Counted from the first letter of the stretch, positions 24,576 through 34,070 are shown. The stretch is 64,000 bases of DNA from Methylotenera sp965234545 (GCA_965234545.1 OZ248348.1:1116001-1180000), one strand, 5' to 3'. Notes: generated by a model not told the origin, from the sequence alone. A program made the numbers and translations.

Positions 24576-26681
24576 TCAATTCAAATCGCGTGATGCGATG
24601 AAGTAACTGTCGTCAAACAAGGCAGGCTCAGCCACGGCGTAACCTTGGGCATAATCGATGCCTATCGCTTTCACCATAGCCAAGCTTGCTTCATCCTCAA
24701 CAAATTCAGCGATGGTAGCCAAGCCCATCATCTGCCCGACATGATTAATCGATTCCACCATGGCTTTGTCTATGGCATTGTTGCTGATGCCTTTGATAAA
24801 TAAGCCGTCTATTTTTAAGAAATCCACCTGCAAATTCTTCAGGTAAGCAAATGACGCCAAGCCGCTGCCAAAATCGTCTAAAGAAAAACGGCAGCCCATC
24901 TCGCGTAGGGTTTGTATCAATTGCCTTGAACGGTCTAAGTTGGCAATGACCGCGGTTTCGGTGATTTCAAAACACAACTGACGCGGGTTCACTTTATAGC
25001 GATTAATTTCGGCTACCACGTAAGCCAAAAAGGCCGCATCCGACAAACTGAGACCGGATAAATTGATTGCGCACAGCGTTTTAAAATGCGGGCCTTTGGC
25101 AACCATAATCCTCAATGCTTCCGATACCACCCAACGGTCTATCTTGGGCATTAAATGGTAACGTTCGGCCACCGGTAGAAAATAGGAAGGCGAATACAGC
25201 ACGCCATCCACGCCCTGCAAACGAATTAGCAATTCCAAATGCGGCTCGCCATTGGGCTTTAAACTTTTTAACTCTTGCGCATACAAAACGAACTGATGCT
25301 GTTCTAAAGCCAAATGGATGCGTGACACCCATTCCAACTGATTGTTGTGTTGGTGGATTTGCTCATCGTCAGCACGGTATACCTGTATGCGGTTGCCACC
25401 CTGTTCTTTTGCGGTATAACAAGCGGCATCGGCAGCGGCCAGAACTTCGCCCAAGGTAGCGCTGTGCGTGGGCGCAATTTCTGCCAAGCCTATGCTGACG
25501 CCTACTTTAAAAACCTTATCATCGAAACTGAATCGGTATTCAGACACCGTGCTGAGTATGTCACTGACGATCTGTTCGGCCTTGGCTAGGTCACACCCCA
25601 CTAGCAGCAAGGCGAATTCATCGCCGCCTAAACGCGCCAGCGCATCGGATGAACGCACTTTAGTTTTAAGGTGCCCAGCTAATTGCCGCAACAACATGTC
25701 GCCAGCCAGATGCCCGCAACTGTCATTAACCAACTTAAACTGATCCAAGTCCAAGTAGGCGATGCAATGTTTAGTGCGCGTGGCTTGATGGACTTCGTCT
25801 ATTTGATGGACTTCGTCTATGGCCAACTGCACCTTTTGATCGAATTCGTAACGGTTCATGAGCCCAGTCAGGGCATCGTGCTTGGCTTGAAAGGTCAATT
25901 GGTTGGATAAATTGCGCAGCAAAGTAACGTCGTGCAGCACCGTCACGATGCCAAAGGTTTGACCATCTCTATCATAGAGCGGTGAAGCGGATTTGCGAAT
26001 GACGAAGGCCAAGCCATCGGCGCGCAGCAAGCTGACCTCATCCAAGGGACTGTATGGATCGGTCAACCAAGTGCTGTCGACATCGGTTTGCTTGTCTTCG
26101 GTTTTTAAGTGGAACAAAGCGTCCAGGCGTTTATCGCTTAATCGACTAAACTCAATGCCACACAATCGCTCGGCCACGGCATTCATGGACAAAACCTGAC
26201 CCTGTTTATTACTGGTAATCACCGCATCGGCTATGCTTTCCAAGGTCAATTGCGCGCGGTCTTTTTCTAACTGCAAGGCATATTGGGCCTCTTCCAAACT
26301 GATCAACATGCTATTGATGCCGTGCGCCAAGCCGGTTAACTCATCCTTGCCACTTATGGTTTTTACACGGCTAGACCTGTCACCCGCATCCGCCACTCTG
26401 GCCACATCAGCAGAAAGCCGCTCCAGCCGCAACAAAAAAACGGCATCAAATAACCAGACCAATAGCGCTACGAGCAAGGCGGTAATCAATGCCGCTAGCA
26501 GCAAACTGTTGAATTTAAAACCACCGGATTTAAAATCGTTTAAGCCCAACCAATCTGGCCTAACTAAAAATAGCGCCAGCATGGCCCACATCATCAGCAT
26601 GGCCACAACCACTACCAACAGCAGCTTTAGGCGCAATCCAACTCGATTTTTTTCTAAACTAGGCTTAGGCGACATAGCCAC
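24576..26681 (-). CDS. Membrane GGDEF-EAL protein with HAMP and PAS domains
   Basis: This 701-residue c-di-GMP turnover protein has two membrane helices (about 17-40 and 57-78), a HAMP-like segment (about 85-135), a PAS domain (about 150-260), GGDEF (about 265-425) and EAL (about 440-695). The cyclase motif LGGDEFALLL is intact, with an RxxD inhibitory site (RSSD) five residues before it. The EAL domain keeps its metal and catalytic residues (CFEITET, LDDFGSG, LKIDGLFI, AEFVED). Its first motif reads ELL (HLELLIRL) rather than EAL, so it may have both activities. A hexapeptide IDEVHQ is duplicated by an 18 bp tandem repeat at 25785-25820. The gene is divergent from rsuA. Confidence 0.93.
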   Translation of the reverse strand: MAMSPKPSLEKNRVGLRLKLLLVVVVAMLMMWAMLALFLVRPDWLGLNDFKSGGFKFNSLLLAALITALLVALLVWLFDAVFLLRLERLSADVARVADAGDRSSRVKTISGKDELTGLAHGINSMLISLEEAQYALQLEKDRAQLTLESIADAVITSNKQGQVLSMNAVAERLCGIEFSRLSDKRLDALFHLKTEDKQTDVDSTWLTDPYSPLDEVSLLRADGLAFVIRKSASPLYDRDGQTFGIVTVLHDVTLLRNLSNQLTFQAKHDALTGLMNRYEFDQKVQLAIDEVHQIDEVHQATRTKHCIAYLDLDQFKLVNDSCGHLAGDMLLRQLAGHLKTKVRSSDALARLGGDEFALLLVGCDLAKAEQIVSDILSTVSEYRFSFDDKVFKVGVSIGLAEIAPTHSATLGEVLAAADAACYTAKEQGGNRIQVYRADDEQIHQHNNQLEWVSRIHLALEQHQFVLYAQELKSLKPNGEPHLELLIRLQGVDGVLYSPSYFLPVAERYHLMPKIDRWVVSEALRIMVAKGPHFKTLCAINLSGLSLSDAAFLAYVVAEINRYKVNPRQLCFEITETAVIANLDRSRQLIQTLREMGCRFSLDDFGSGLASFAYLKNLQVDFLKIDGLFIKGISNNAIDKAMVESINHVGQMMGLATIAEFVEDEASLAMVKAIGIDYAQGYAVAEPALFDDSYFIASRDLN
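25785..25820. repeat. 18 bp tandem duplication inside the GGDEF-EAL gene
   Basis: The 18-base unit starting TTGATGGACTTC occurs twice without interruption (25785-25802 and 25803-25820), both copies identical. It keeps the reading frame and adds six residues (IDEVHQ IDEVHQ) near the start of the GGDEF domain. Confidence 0.9.
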
Positions 26682-26725
26682 ACTATAGCATTTTCATTGC
26701 AACTGGGCTTTTTGCATGCGCACGC

Positions 26726-26731
26726 TATAAT
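26726..26731 (+). promoter_or_regulatory. Candidate -10 box giving a leaderless rsuA transcript
   Basis: TATAAT lies only six bases before the rsuA ATG (26738), so a normal start of transcription would fall on or next to the start codon. No good -35 hexamer is present at 16-18 bp. This is based on consensus and distance only. Confidence 0.45.
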
Positions 26732-26737
26732 GGGCGC

Positions 26738-27460
26738 ATGGGTAAAAAATTAGCATTAGAACGCATTATTCACAACCAAGGCTTTGGTGCCCGAAAATTA
26801 TGCCGGCTCATGATATGGAATCAGGAAGTCACGGTAAATGGGCAAGTTTGCGATGACCCCGATGCAGAATTTGATTTAGAACAATTGCATTACACGGTTA
26901 AAGGCGAGGCTTGGGATTACCGCGAGCAATCCTATCTAATGATGCACAAACCCAGCCATTACGAATGCTCGCACAAGACCCAACACCACCCCACTATATA
27001 CAGCTTGCTACCGCAACCCTTAGTGGTGCGTGACGTGCAATGCATAGGTAGACTGGATGAAGACACCACCGGCTTAATCCTCATTTCCGATGACGGGCAA
27101 TTCATACACCGCATGAGCTCGCCCAAACACAAGGTACCAAAAGTCTACGAGGTTACTTGCAAGCACCCTGTAAGCGATGCGCAGATATCGCATCTTTGCC
27201 AAGGCGTGCAATTGATAGATGAAGACGCACCGATAGCCGCATTAAGCTGCACACGTATCAACGAGCACGTGCTGCACATGACCTTGGCCGAAGGCAAATA
27301 CCATCAAGTAAAACGCATGGTAGCGGCCATCAGCAACCGTGTTGACGCCCTGAAACGGATCCAAATTGGCGAACTGGTATTGCCCGCGGATTTAGCCCCA
27401 GGCCAATGGCGCTGGTTAAGCGAGACCGACATGAAACATCTAGGAGCCCTAGCCGCATGA
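26738..27460 (+). CDS. rsuA: RsuA-family rRNA pseudouridine synthase
   Basis: The RsuA/RluB/E/F family makes single pseudouridines in rRNA; RsuA acts on U516 of 16S rRNA. The 240-residue protein begins with an S4 domain (LERIIHNQGFGARKLCRLM). The catalytic domain carries its Asp in CIGRLDEDTTGLILISDDG, then KVYEVTCKH and EGKYHQVKRMV. The ATG is 6 bp after a TATAAT box and has no Shine-Dalgarno. It overlaps the blc start by 4 bp. RsuA is the best fit by length; the exact target is inferred. Confidence 0.85.
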   Translation: MGKKLALERIIHNQGFGARKLCRLMIWNQEVTVNGQVCDDPDAEFDLEQLHYTVKGEAWDYREQSYLMMHKPSHYECSHKTQHHPTIYSLLPQPLVVRDVQCIGRLDEDTTGLILISDDGQFIHRMSSPKHKVPKVYEVTCKHPVSDAQISHLCQGVQLIDEDAPIAALSCTRINEHVLHMTLAEGKYHQVKRMVAAISNRVDALKRIQIGELVLPADLAPGQWRWLSETDMKHLGALAA

Positions 27461-28044
27461 CAGACAAAAAATTCAGCCTAAAATGGCTGCTTTGGCTAAG
27501 CGCCTTAATGCTGAGCGCCTGCATGGGCGTGCCGGACAAAGTAAAAGTGGTGGACAGCGTGGATGCCAGGCAATACTTGGGCACCTGGTATGAAATTGCC
27601 CGACTGGACCATTCATTCGAACGGGATTTGGATTACGTCACGGCCAACTACAGCCTGCGTGATGATGGCGGCATTAAAGTGACCAACCGCGGCTTTAATA
27701 GTAAGACAAAAACCTGGCAAGAAGCCGTAGGCAAAGCCTATTTTGTTGACCCCATCCATGCCGACAAAACCAACACCGGCAAACTCAAGGTGTCTTTCTT
27801 TGGGCCATTCTATGGCGCTTACAACATCATGGTTTTGGATAAACCGTATTACAACTACGTCATGGTGTGCGGGCCGGATAAATCCTATTTATGGATATTG
27901 TCGCGCACCCCACAGCTCACCTACCCGATTAAGCAACACTTAATCGCTCAAGCCCAAGAAATGGGCTTCGCCACCGAGCAATTAATTCACGTAAAACAGT
28001 CCAGCGAAATCATCCAATACAAAGCCGGTCCGCACGTCAAATAG
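27457..28044 (+). CDS. blc: Outer membrane lipoprotein lipocalin Blc
   Basis: Bacterial lipocalin Blc binds lysophospholipids in the outer membrane. I start it at 27457, where ATGA overlaps the rsuA stop. This start yields a lipoprotein signal (KWLLWLSALMLSACMG, lipobox LSAC), while the upstream ATG at 27406 would not. The 195-residue protein shows the lipocalin motif YLGTWYEIARLDHSFERD. YNIMVLDKPYYNYVMVCGP and LWILSRTP follow. It is convergent with the TraB/GumN gene, 4 bp apart. Confidence 0.93.
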   Translation: MTDKKFSLKWLLWLSALMLSACMGVPDKVKVVDSVDARQYLGTWYEIARLDHSFERDLDYVTANYSLRDDGGIKVTNRGFNSKTKTWQEAVGKAYFVDPIHADKTNTGKLKVSFFGPFYGAYNIMVLDKPYYNYVMVCGPDKSYLWILSRTPQLTYPIKQHLIAQAQEMGFATEQLIHVKQSSEIIQYKAGPHVK

Positions 28045-28048
28045 AGTT

Positions 28049-28912
28049 TTATTTTAGCGGACTCAATTGGTAGCCGGCTGCACGCAGGCGGGCAAGCAAA
28101 CCGCCTTGACCGGCCAAATGCGAGGCCCCGACAGCCACAAAGACTTTTTGTTGTTTGGCCTCGTCCATGATGCGTTGTGCCATGAGCACGTTTCTATCGT
28201 CCACCAACTTAGTGCGCATCTTGTCCCAAAGTGTTTTAGGCAGCATGTTGCCGGTTATTTTATCGTCCAAGGCGGCGATGGCCTCGCTGTCCCCTGCTAA
28301 ATAGGCTTGCACCAAGGAAGCAAAGCCTTGTTCTTTTTCGGCTGCACCGCGTTTCAACACCGCGCGCAACATGACCAGCTGCTCGTCCAGGCTAAAGCTA
28401 TCCATGATGCCAAAATGCTCTTGTGTGTCTTCTATGCATATGATTTGTTTACCAAGGTCTTCCGCTTGCGTCATCAGTAAATTGTCTTGGGCAAACGGCG
28501 TCAACGGTCTGGGTGAATCAAACACCACGGCCAATAACCATGGTTTCATGTGCAAAGCCGCATCGCGGTGCATAACGTGAAATTCAGCCAGCGCATACAC
28601 TTGCTCTAACTCTGGCTCAGTGAGCATGCTGCGTAAATCCCCCTCGGCCATCATAAACACACCGGGGTTATTGGGTGACAAGGTTTCCATCATAAACGCA
28701 TCGGATGCTTTGATCGCTTGCGTCACCGACGGCACAAAATTTGTCACGCGATTGTCATCGGTGTGTATGGTGCCAAATAGGTATATGTCTTTAGAGAGTT
28801 TGGACTCAGCTTTCCAAAACAAACCGGTTTCGGCACTGGCGGTATTGAAAGCCGCCAATAAGCATAGACTTAACAGCAGAGCGCTAAGTGATTTTATGAG
28901 ATTAGTTGGCAT
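28049..28912 (-). CDS. TraB/GumN family protein
   Basis: This secreted 287-residue protein of the TraB/GumN (Tiki-like) family may be a metalloprotease. It has a signal peptide (SALLLSLCLLAAFNTASA). The family's two GxxH-type motifs are present: YLFGTIHTDD near residue 45 and VFVAVGASHLAGQGGLLARL near the C-terminus. The middle conserved part is MMETLSPNN. It is preceded by ygiQ with a 52 bp gap on the same strand. The substrate is unknown. Confidence 0.88.
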   Translation of the reverse strand: MPTNLIKSLSALLLSLCLLAAFNTASAETGLFWKAESKLSKDIYLFGTIHTDDNRVTNFVPSVTQAIKASDAFMMETLSPNNPGVFMMAEGDLRSMLTEPELEQVYALAEFHVMHRDAALHMKPWLLAVVFDSPRPLTPFAQDNLLMTQAEDLGKQIICIEDTQEHFGIMDSFSLDEQLVMLRAVLKRGAAEKEQGFASLVQAYLAGDSEAIAALDDKITGNMLPKTLWDKMRTKLVDDRNVLMAQRIMDEAKQQKVFVAVGASHLAGQGGLLARLRAAGYQLSPLK

Positions 28913-28964
28913 GTAAGACCCTTAAGCAATGTGAGCGTAGAAGCAAATAAACGCCATATTTCCA

Positions 28965-31121
28965 CTAGGAGTATTTGCGTTTGTTCTCGGACACGCGCCT
29001 GGGTCGAATAGTTCGCTCCAAGGGCTGACCACGCACGGTGGTGGTGGGCTTACCGGAGAGCGGTTGCCAGGCTGGGATTAAATGCTGTTTGCTATTGCCT
29101 ATCAAATCGGCTCTACCCATTTTCTGCAAGGCCTCGCGCAACATAGGCCAATTATTCGGATCGTGATATCGAATAAAAGCCTTGTGCAATTTACGCACGT
29201 TGCCGGCTTTGGGGATGGCCACCTGCTCAGAGTCGGCCGTCACCTTGCGCAAGGGATTTTTACCCGAGTGGTACATGGCGGTGGCCATGGCCATAGGCGT
29301 TGGGGTAAAGGTTTGCACTTGGTCTAACTTGAAGTCGTATTTCTTTAGCCATAGCGCCAAATTCAACATGTCTTGGTCAGTGGTGCCGGGGTGGGCGGCA
29401 ATAAAATAAGGGATTAAATACTGCTTTTTACCCGCTTCCAGACTGAATTTCTCAAACATGGCTTTGAATTCGTCGTAGGCCTCCATACCAGGCTTCATCA
29501 TCTTGCTTAATACGTTGGCTTCCGAATGCTCAGGGGCAATTTTCAAGTAGCCGCCCACATGGTGCTGCACCAATTCTTTTACATACTCGGGCGACTTAAC
29601 CGCCAAGTCATAACGCACGCCACTGCCTATCAATATCTTCTTTACGCCTTTAATGGCACGGGCTTTACGATACAGTTGAATTAACGCACTGTGGTCGGTA
29701 TTTAAGTTTTCGCATATACCGGGGTAGACGCAGCTTAGTTTGCGGCAGGCATTTTCGATGGCTTCGCTTTTACAGGCGATACGGTACATATTGGCGGTCG
29801 GCCCACCTAGATCGGATATGACCCCAGTGAAACCTGGCACCTTGTCGCGTATCTCTTCCACTTCTTTCAAGATACTTGCTTCACTGCGGCTTTGAATAAT
29901 CCGTCCTTCGTGTTCGGTGATGCTGCAAAAGGTGCAGCCGCCAAAACAACCGCGCATGATGTTGACGCTAAAACGTATCATTTCCCAGGCTGGAATTTTG
30001 GCATCGCCATAAGCCGGATGAGGCTTGCGCGCGTAAGGCATGTCGTAGACGTAATCCATCTCTTTGGTGGTCAATGGAATGGGCGGTGGGTTTAACCACA
30101 CCTCGCGGTCACCGTGTTGTTGTACCAAGGCCCGCGCGTTGCCTGGGTTGGCTTCCAAGTGCAGCACGCGGGACGCGTGCGCGTACAGCACTGGGTCTTG
30201 CGCTACTGCCTCGAAGGCTGGCAAACGCACCACTTGCTTGGCTCGGTCGGCTTTGGGTTTACGCACCAGGGCAATGGCTTGCGTGCCTTCAGGCATGGCG
30301 GCTTGCTCGGGCTTAACTTCCGTTGCACAACTGGCGTCGGCTTTACCCATCTTCATTTCGTAGGGGTCAACCGGCTTGTCAATCACACCGGGGCGGTCTA
30401 ATTGCGTACTGGCGATTTCACTCCAGCCTTCTGGTATCTTTTTACGCAAAAAAGCCGTGCCGCGTATGTCTTGAATATCGGCGACTTTTTCACCTTTGGC
30501 AATACGGTGGCTTAATTCTATTAAAGCGCGTTCGGCATTGCCGTACAGCAGAATATCGGCCTTGGAATCGAGCAAAATACTGCGGCGTACTTTGTCACTC
30601 CAGTAATCGTAATGGGCAATGCGGCGTAAGCTGGCCTCTATGCTGCCTATGACCAATGGCACATCGGCATAGGCCTCACGGCAACGCTGACTGTAAACCA
30701 ACACCGCCCTATCAGGCCGTTTATTGGGCGCCGCATCCGGCGTGTAGGCATCGTCACTGCGTATTTTTCTATCGGCGGTATAGCGGTTCACCATGCTGTC
30801 CATATTGCCGGCGGTGACGCCGAAATACAGATTGGGCTTACCCAATACTTTAAAGGCGTCGGCGTTTTGCCAATCCGGTTGGGCAATGATGCCTACCCGA
30901 AAGCCTTGGGCTTCCAGTAGACGGCCGACTAAAGCCGAGCCAAAGCTGGGGTGATCTATGTAGCAATCGCCACTGACCAAAATGATGTCGCAACTGTCCC
31001 AACCAAGCGCATCCATTTCTGCACGCGACATGGGTAGCATAGGTGCCGAACCAAAGCGTTTTGCCCAATAAGGGCGATAGCTTTGTATGGGCTTAGCAAG
31101 TAAGTTGGTGTAGTGTTCCAA
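28965..31121 (-). CDS. YgiQ family radical SAM protein
   Basis: This large (718-residue) radical-SAM protein is of the YgiQ family (UPF0313). Its biochemical function is not established. The radical-SAM motif is in MRGCFGGCTFCSITEHEG (CxxxCxxC). The N-terminal cobalamin-like domain (CDIILVSGDCYIDHPSFG) and the C-terminal DUF3362-like region (KHLIPAWQPLSGKP) match the family. Length is close to the 739 residues of E. coli YgiQ. It may form a unit with the DUF3147 gene upstream (96 bp gap). Confidence 0.92.
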   Translation of the reverse strand: MEHYTNLLAKPIQSYRPYWAKRFGSAPMLPMSRAEMDALGWDSCDIILVSGDCYIDHPSFGSALVGRLLEAQGFRVGIIAQPDWQNADAFKVLGKPNLYFGVTAGNMDSMVNRYTADRKIRSDDAYTPDAAPNKRPDRAVLVYSQRCREAYADVPLVIGSIEASLRRIAHYDYWSDKVRRSILLDSKADILLYGNAERALIELSHRIAKGEKVADIQDIRGTAFLRKKIPEGWSEIASTQLDRPGVIDKPVDPYEMKMGKADASCATEVKPEQAAMPEGTQAIALVRKPKADRAKQVVRLPAFEAVAQDPVLYAHASRVLHLEANPGNARALVQQHGDREVWLNPPPIPLTTKEMDYVYDMPYARKPHPAYGDAKIPAWEMIRFSVNIMRGCFGGCTFCSITEHEGRIIQSRSEASILKEVEEIRDKVPGFTGVISDLGGPTANMYRIACKSEAIENACRKLSCVYPGICENLNTDHSALIQLYRKARAIKGVKKILIGSGVRYDLAVKSPEYVKELVQHHVGGYLKIAPEHSEANVLSKMMKPGMEAYDEFKAMFEKFSLEAGKKQYLIPYFIAAHPGTTDQDMLNLALWLKKYDFKLDQVQTFTPTPMAMATAMYHSGKNPLRKVTADSEQVAIPKAGNVRKLHKAFIRYHDPNNWPMLREALQKMGRADLIGNSKQHLIPAWQPLSGKPTTTVRGQPLERTIRPRRVSENKRKYS

Positions 31122-31217
31122 GGTATATGTGTCAAACTATAAAGTACGCGCATTTTACGCGCTAATGGCATGATTAAGATGATTTTTTTATAAAAATTTT
31201 ACGACAATTAACCCTGC

Positions 31218-31568
31218 TTATAACAAGTCTATCCCGAACGACTTCAAGGCCAAGGCGAACAAGAAAAAAACCAAGGCCGTGATAAGCACCGAAGCCAATA
31301 AGCTGAGCACGAACCCCCATTTACTTAGCAGACAGGGGAAAATCAAAAACATCGGCAAGGTCGGCAACACATACCAAAACGTGTAGTAAGCGTGATTGGC
31401 AATTTTACTTGTCGGCTGACCTTCTATGTATAGCCAAATGAGCGTAAGCACAGTCACCAATGGCAGCGCTGCTATCAAGCCGCCTAATTTATCACTGCGT
31501 TTGGCGAACTCCGATACCAGCACAACTAGGCCAGCGGTAATTAAGTATTTGATGATCAGATAGTGCAT
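31218..31568 (-). CDS. DUF3147 family small membrane protein
   Basis: This 116-residue protein is made almost wholly of four hydrophobic helices (about 3-18, 29-49, 62-85 and 86-112). It has the conserved FAKRSDKLGGLIAALPLVT sequence typical of DUF3147 proteins. No function is known. It reads toward ygiQ and is divergent from aat. Confidence 0.85.
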   Translation of the reverse strand: MHYLIIKYLITAGLVVLVSEFAKRSDKLGGLIAALPLVTVLTLIWLYIEGQPTSKIANHAYYTFWYVLPTLPMFLIFPCLLSKWGFVLSLLASVLITALVFFLFALALKSFGIDLL

Positions 31569-31652
31569 GCTTTAGCTTTTGTTTAGGGCTTTAATTGTTT
31601 AAGATTGGTTCCGTGCCTAATTCTTCATTTTACCCTTAAGTTAAGGCCGGTC

Positions 31653-32345
31653 ATGGCAAACGCGTATTATCAATTGCCCAACGGTCGGGTCGCCTTTGTT
31701 GACGGCGAAACGGACTTCCCGCCCAACCATCTTGCGCTAAACGAGCCTAACGGTTTATTGGCCATAGGCGGCGACCTTAGTCTAGGGCGACTATTAAACG
31801 CCTATCGCGCCGGCATTTTCCCATGGTACAACGCGGGCGAACCGATACTATGGTGGAGCCCTAGCCCACGCACGGTGTTGTTTCCTGATGAATTAAAGCT
31901 AGCCAATTCGCTTAAAAAAACCTTAAAAAAAGAGCTGTTTGAGGTGCGCTTTAACACGTCCTTTCGCGCAGTCATCAGCGCCTGCAGTGAAGTTAAACGC
32001 ACCGAGCAAAATGGCACATGGATCAGCGCCGACATGGTAGACGCATACTGCGCGTTGTTTGATGCCGGTCACGCCGTATGCGCGGAGTGTTGGCAAAACA
32101 AGCAGTTGGTCGGTGGCTGTTACGGGGTTAAAATTGGCCTAGCCTTTTATGGTGAAAGCATGTTTCACCGTGTCAGCGACGCTTCCAAAGTGGCGTTTGT
32201 GCACCTAGTGCAGCATTTGAAAAATGATGGGGTTGGGATGATAGACTGCCAAATGAACACGCCTTTACTAAGCAGCTTTGGCGCTCGGGAAATTAGCCGT
32301 GAGGTCTTCAATAGTAAACTGGCCGAATTAACCCAGCAGCCATGA
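31653..32345 (+). CDS. aat: Leucyl/phenylalanyl-tRNA--protein transferase
   Basis: Aat adds Leu or Phe from charged tRNA to the N-terminus of proteins that begin with Lys or Arg, marking them for ClpAP. I start it at 31653 (MANAYYQLPNGRV), which has an AAGG site upstream; the ATG at 31605 is in a poor context. The 230-residue protein shows the family motifs RAGIFPWYNAGEPILWWSP, WISADMVDAYCALFDAGHA and FYGESMFHRVSDASK. It overlaps bpt by 4 bp. Confidence 0.95.
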   Translation: MANAYYQLPNGRVAFVDGETDFPPNHLALNEPNGLLAIGGDLSLGRLLNAYRAGIFPWYNAGEPILWWSPSPRTVLFPDELKLANSLKKTLKKELFEVRFNTSFRAVISACSEVKRTEQNGTWISADMVDAYCALFDAGHAVCAECWQNKQLVGGCYGVKIGLAFYGESMFHRVSDASKVAFVHLVQHLKNDGVGMIDCQMNTPLLSSFGAREISREVFNSKLAELTQQP

Positions 32346-33088
32346 ACCTAGCGACCCCAGCCATGCACCAAGGTCTGCACTTTTATATCAGCAGCGGTTA
32401 CCCTTGTGGCTACCTAGCCAATAAAGAAGCGATCAGCCTAATCGCCGCACCACCGCATTTAATCGACAGCCCCATTTACAGCAAGCTCATGCAACAAGGC
32501 TTTAGACGCAGCGGTTTATTCGTCTACAAGCCGCATTGCGAAAACTGCCAGGCATGCGTGCCGGTGCGTTTGCCTGTCCTTGACTTCGTACCGAGTCGCA
32601 GCCAAAAACGCGCCATGAAACAACATGAAGCGCTCAGCGCCACCGTGCTAGCAGCTGACTTTTATGAAGAACACTACGCCTTGTATGCCAAATACCAACA
32701 AGCTAGGCATGCCAAGCATAGCAGCGACCAAGACAGCGAGGTCGATGATGCCGAGCAATACCGCCAATTCTTATGCAAAAGCAATGTGGAAACGGTGCTG
32801 GTGGAATTTAGAGACGGCCATCAATTAAAAATGGTTAGCGTCATTGATGTGCTTGCCGAGGGCCTGTCAGCGGTGTACACCTTTTACGACCCGCATGACA
32901 AAAAAGCCAGCTTGGGCACCTACAACGTCCTCTGGCAAATCGCTTGGGCTAAAGCATTGCAGCGGCCTTATCTGTATCTGGGTTACTGGATTAAAGACAG
33001 CCAAAAAATGGCTTACAAACAAAACTTTCGGCCTTTGGAAAAACGCATTAACGGTGAATGGCGCGAGGATAGTCCTGTAAAAAAATAG
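32342..33088 (+). CDS. bpt: Aspartate/glutamate leucyltransferase Bpt
   Basis: Bpt (Ate1-like) transfers Leu from tRNA to N-terminal Asp or Glu, a second entry to the N-degron pathway. The 248-residue protein has the family N-terminus (CGYLANKEAISLIA, with HCENCQACVPVRLP cysteines). The C-terminal GNAT-like part reads LYLGYWIKDSQKMAYKQNF. It overlaps aat (ATGA), so both transferases come from one message. Confidence 0.95.
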   Translation: MNLATPAMHQGLHFYISSGYPCGYLANKEAISLIAAPPHLIDSPIYSKLMQQGFRRSGLFVYKPHCENCQACVPVRLPVLDFVPSRSQKRAMKQHEALSATVLAADFYEEHYALYAKYQQARHAKHSSDQDSEVDDAEQYRQFLCKSNVETVLVEFRDGHQLKMVSVIDVLAEGLSAVYTFYDPHDKKASLGTYNVLWQIAWAKALQRPYLYLGYWIKDSQKMAYKQNFRPLEKRINGEWREDSPVKK

Positions 33089-33108
33089 CCGCCGCCAACT
33101 CTGCCTAA

Positions 33109-33136
33109 TTGTTAAGAATGTTACAATCGGTATAAC
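33109..33136 (+). promoter_or_regulatory. Candidate promoter of tyrA-aroA-cmk
   Basis: TTGTTA (33109-33114) and TATAAC (33131-33136) are separated by 16 bp, about 22 bp before the tyrA start. It lies in the 70 bp gap after bpt and would start the tyrA-aroA-cmk message. Confidence 0.45.
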
Positions 33137-33158
33137 TAAAACCATTGAGCACTATTCT

Positions 33159-34043
33159 TTGAAAAAAATTGTCATTTTTGGCGTGGGCTTGATAGGCGGC
33201 TCGGTCGCCTTAGCATTAAAAAAAGCCCAAACTAAGCCTGGCTCAACGCATATCATAGGGATAGGCCGCAATCCTGCTAGTCTGGCCAGCGCATTGCAAT
33301 TAGGCGTTATCGACCAAGGCGTAGACATTGATCAAGCCGATTTGCAAGCTACCCTTGCCGATGCCGACGTCATCTTGATGGCCGCGCCGGTCGCACAAAC
33401 AAGCGGCATTTTAGCCCGCATCAAGCCGCACCTTAATTCACATACCGTGATTACCGATGCCGGCAGCACTAAAAACGACGTCTTAGCCTGCGCCCAAACC
33501 ATACTAGCCGAGCAATTCAATCAATTTGTCGGTGGCCACCCTATCGCTGGCGCCGAAAAAAGTGGCGTGACCGCCGCCAGAGCGGATTTGTTTGTGGGTA
33601 AAAATGTGGTGTTAACGCCTACCGCTAACACGCAAGCTGACGCTTTAGCGCGAGTCACCGAGTTTTGGCAAGCTTGCGGCGCCAAGGTGAGCAGCATGCC
33701 AGCCCAAGCCCATGACGAAATTTTTGCCAGCGTCAGCCACTTGCCTCACCTACTGGCTTTTGCCTTGGTTGACGAGCTAGCCGCCAGAGCAAATGCAGCC
33801 GAGTTATTTGGCTTTGCCGCCAGTGGCTTTAGGGATTTCACTCGCATAGCCGGTAGCCACCCTGAAATGTGGCGCGACATCAGCCTAGCCAACAAAGACG
33901 CTTTACTCAAAGAATTGGCCGCCTACCAAGACGAACTGGCAAGATTAACAACCTTGCTGCAAAATCAAGATGGCGCTGGGCTTGAGGCCTTATTTAGCCG
34001 CGCCAGCTTGGCCAGAAACGCCTGGTCAGACGGCAAACTGTAG
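33159..34043 (+). CDS. tyrA: Prephenate dehydrogenase
   Basis: TyrA makes 4-hydroxyphenylpyruvate from prephenate for tyrosine synthesis. The 294-residue protein has an NAD(P) Rossmann motif at its N-terminus (IVIFGVGLIGGSVALAL). HPIAGAEKSGVTAARADLF and SVSHLPHLLAFALV follow, with active-site residues. The start is TTG (33159), chosen because it directly precedes the conserved KKIVIFGVG; no ATG fits. No chorismate mutase domain is fused. aroA follows after 27 bp. Confidence 0.93.
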   Translation: MKKIVIFGVGLIGGSVALALKKAQTKPGSTHIIGIGRNPASLASALQLGVIDQGVDIDQADLQATLADADVILMAAPVAQTSGILARIKPHLNSHTVITDAGSTKNDVLACAQTILAEQFNQFVGGHPIAGAEKSGVTAARADLFVGKNVVLTPTANTQADALARVTEFWQACGAKVSSMPAQAHDEIFASVSHLPHLLAFALVDELAARANAAELFGFAASGFRDFTRIAGSHPEMWRDISLANKDALLKELAAYQDELARLTTLLQNQDGAGLEALFSRASLARNAWSDGKL

Positions 34044-34070
34044 TCGTCAGCTTTACATTAAAGAATAGCT

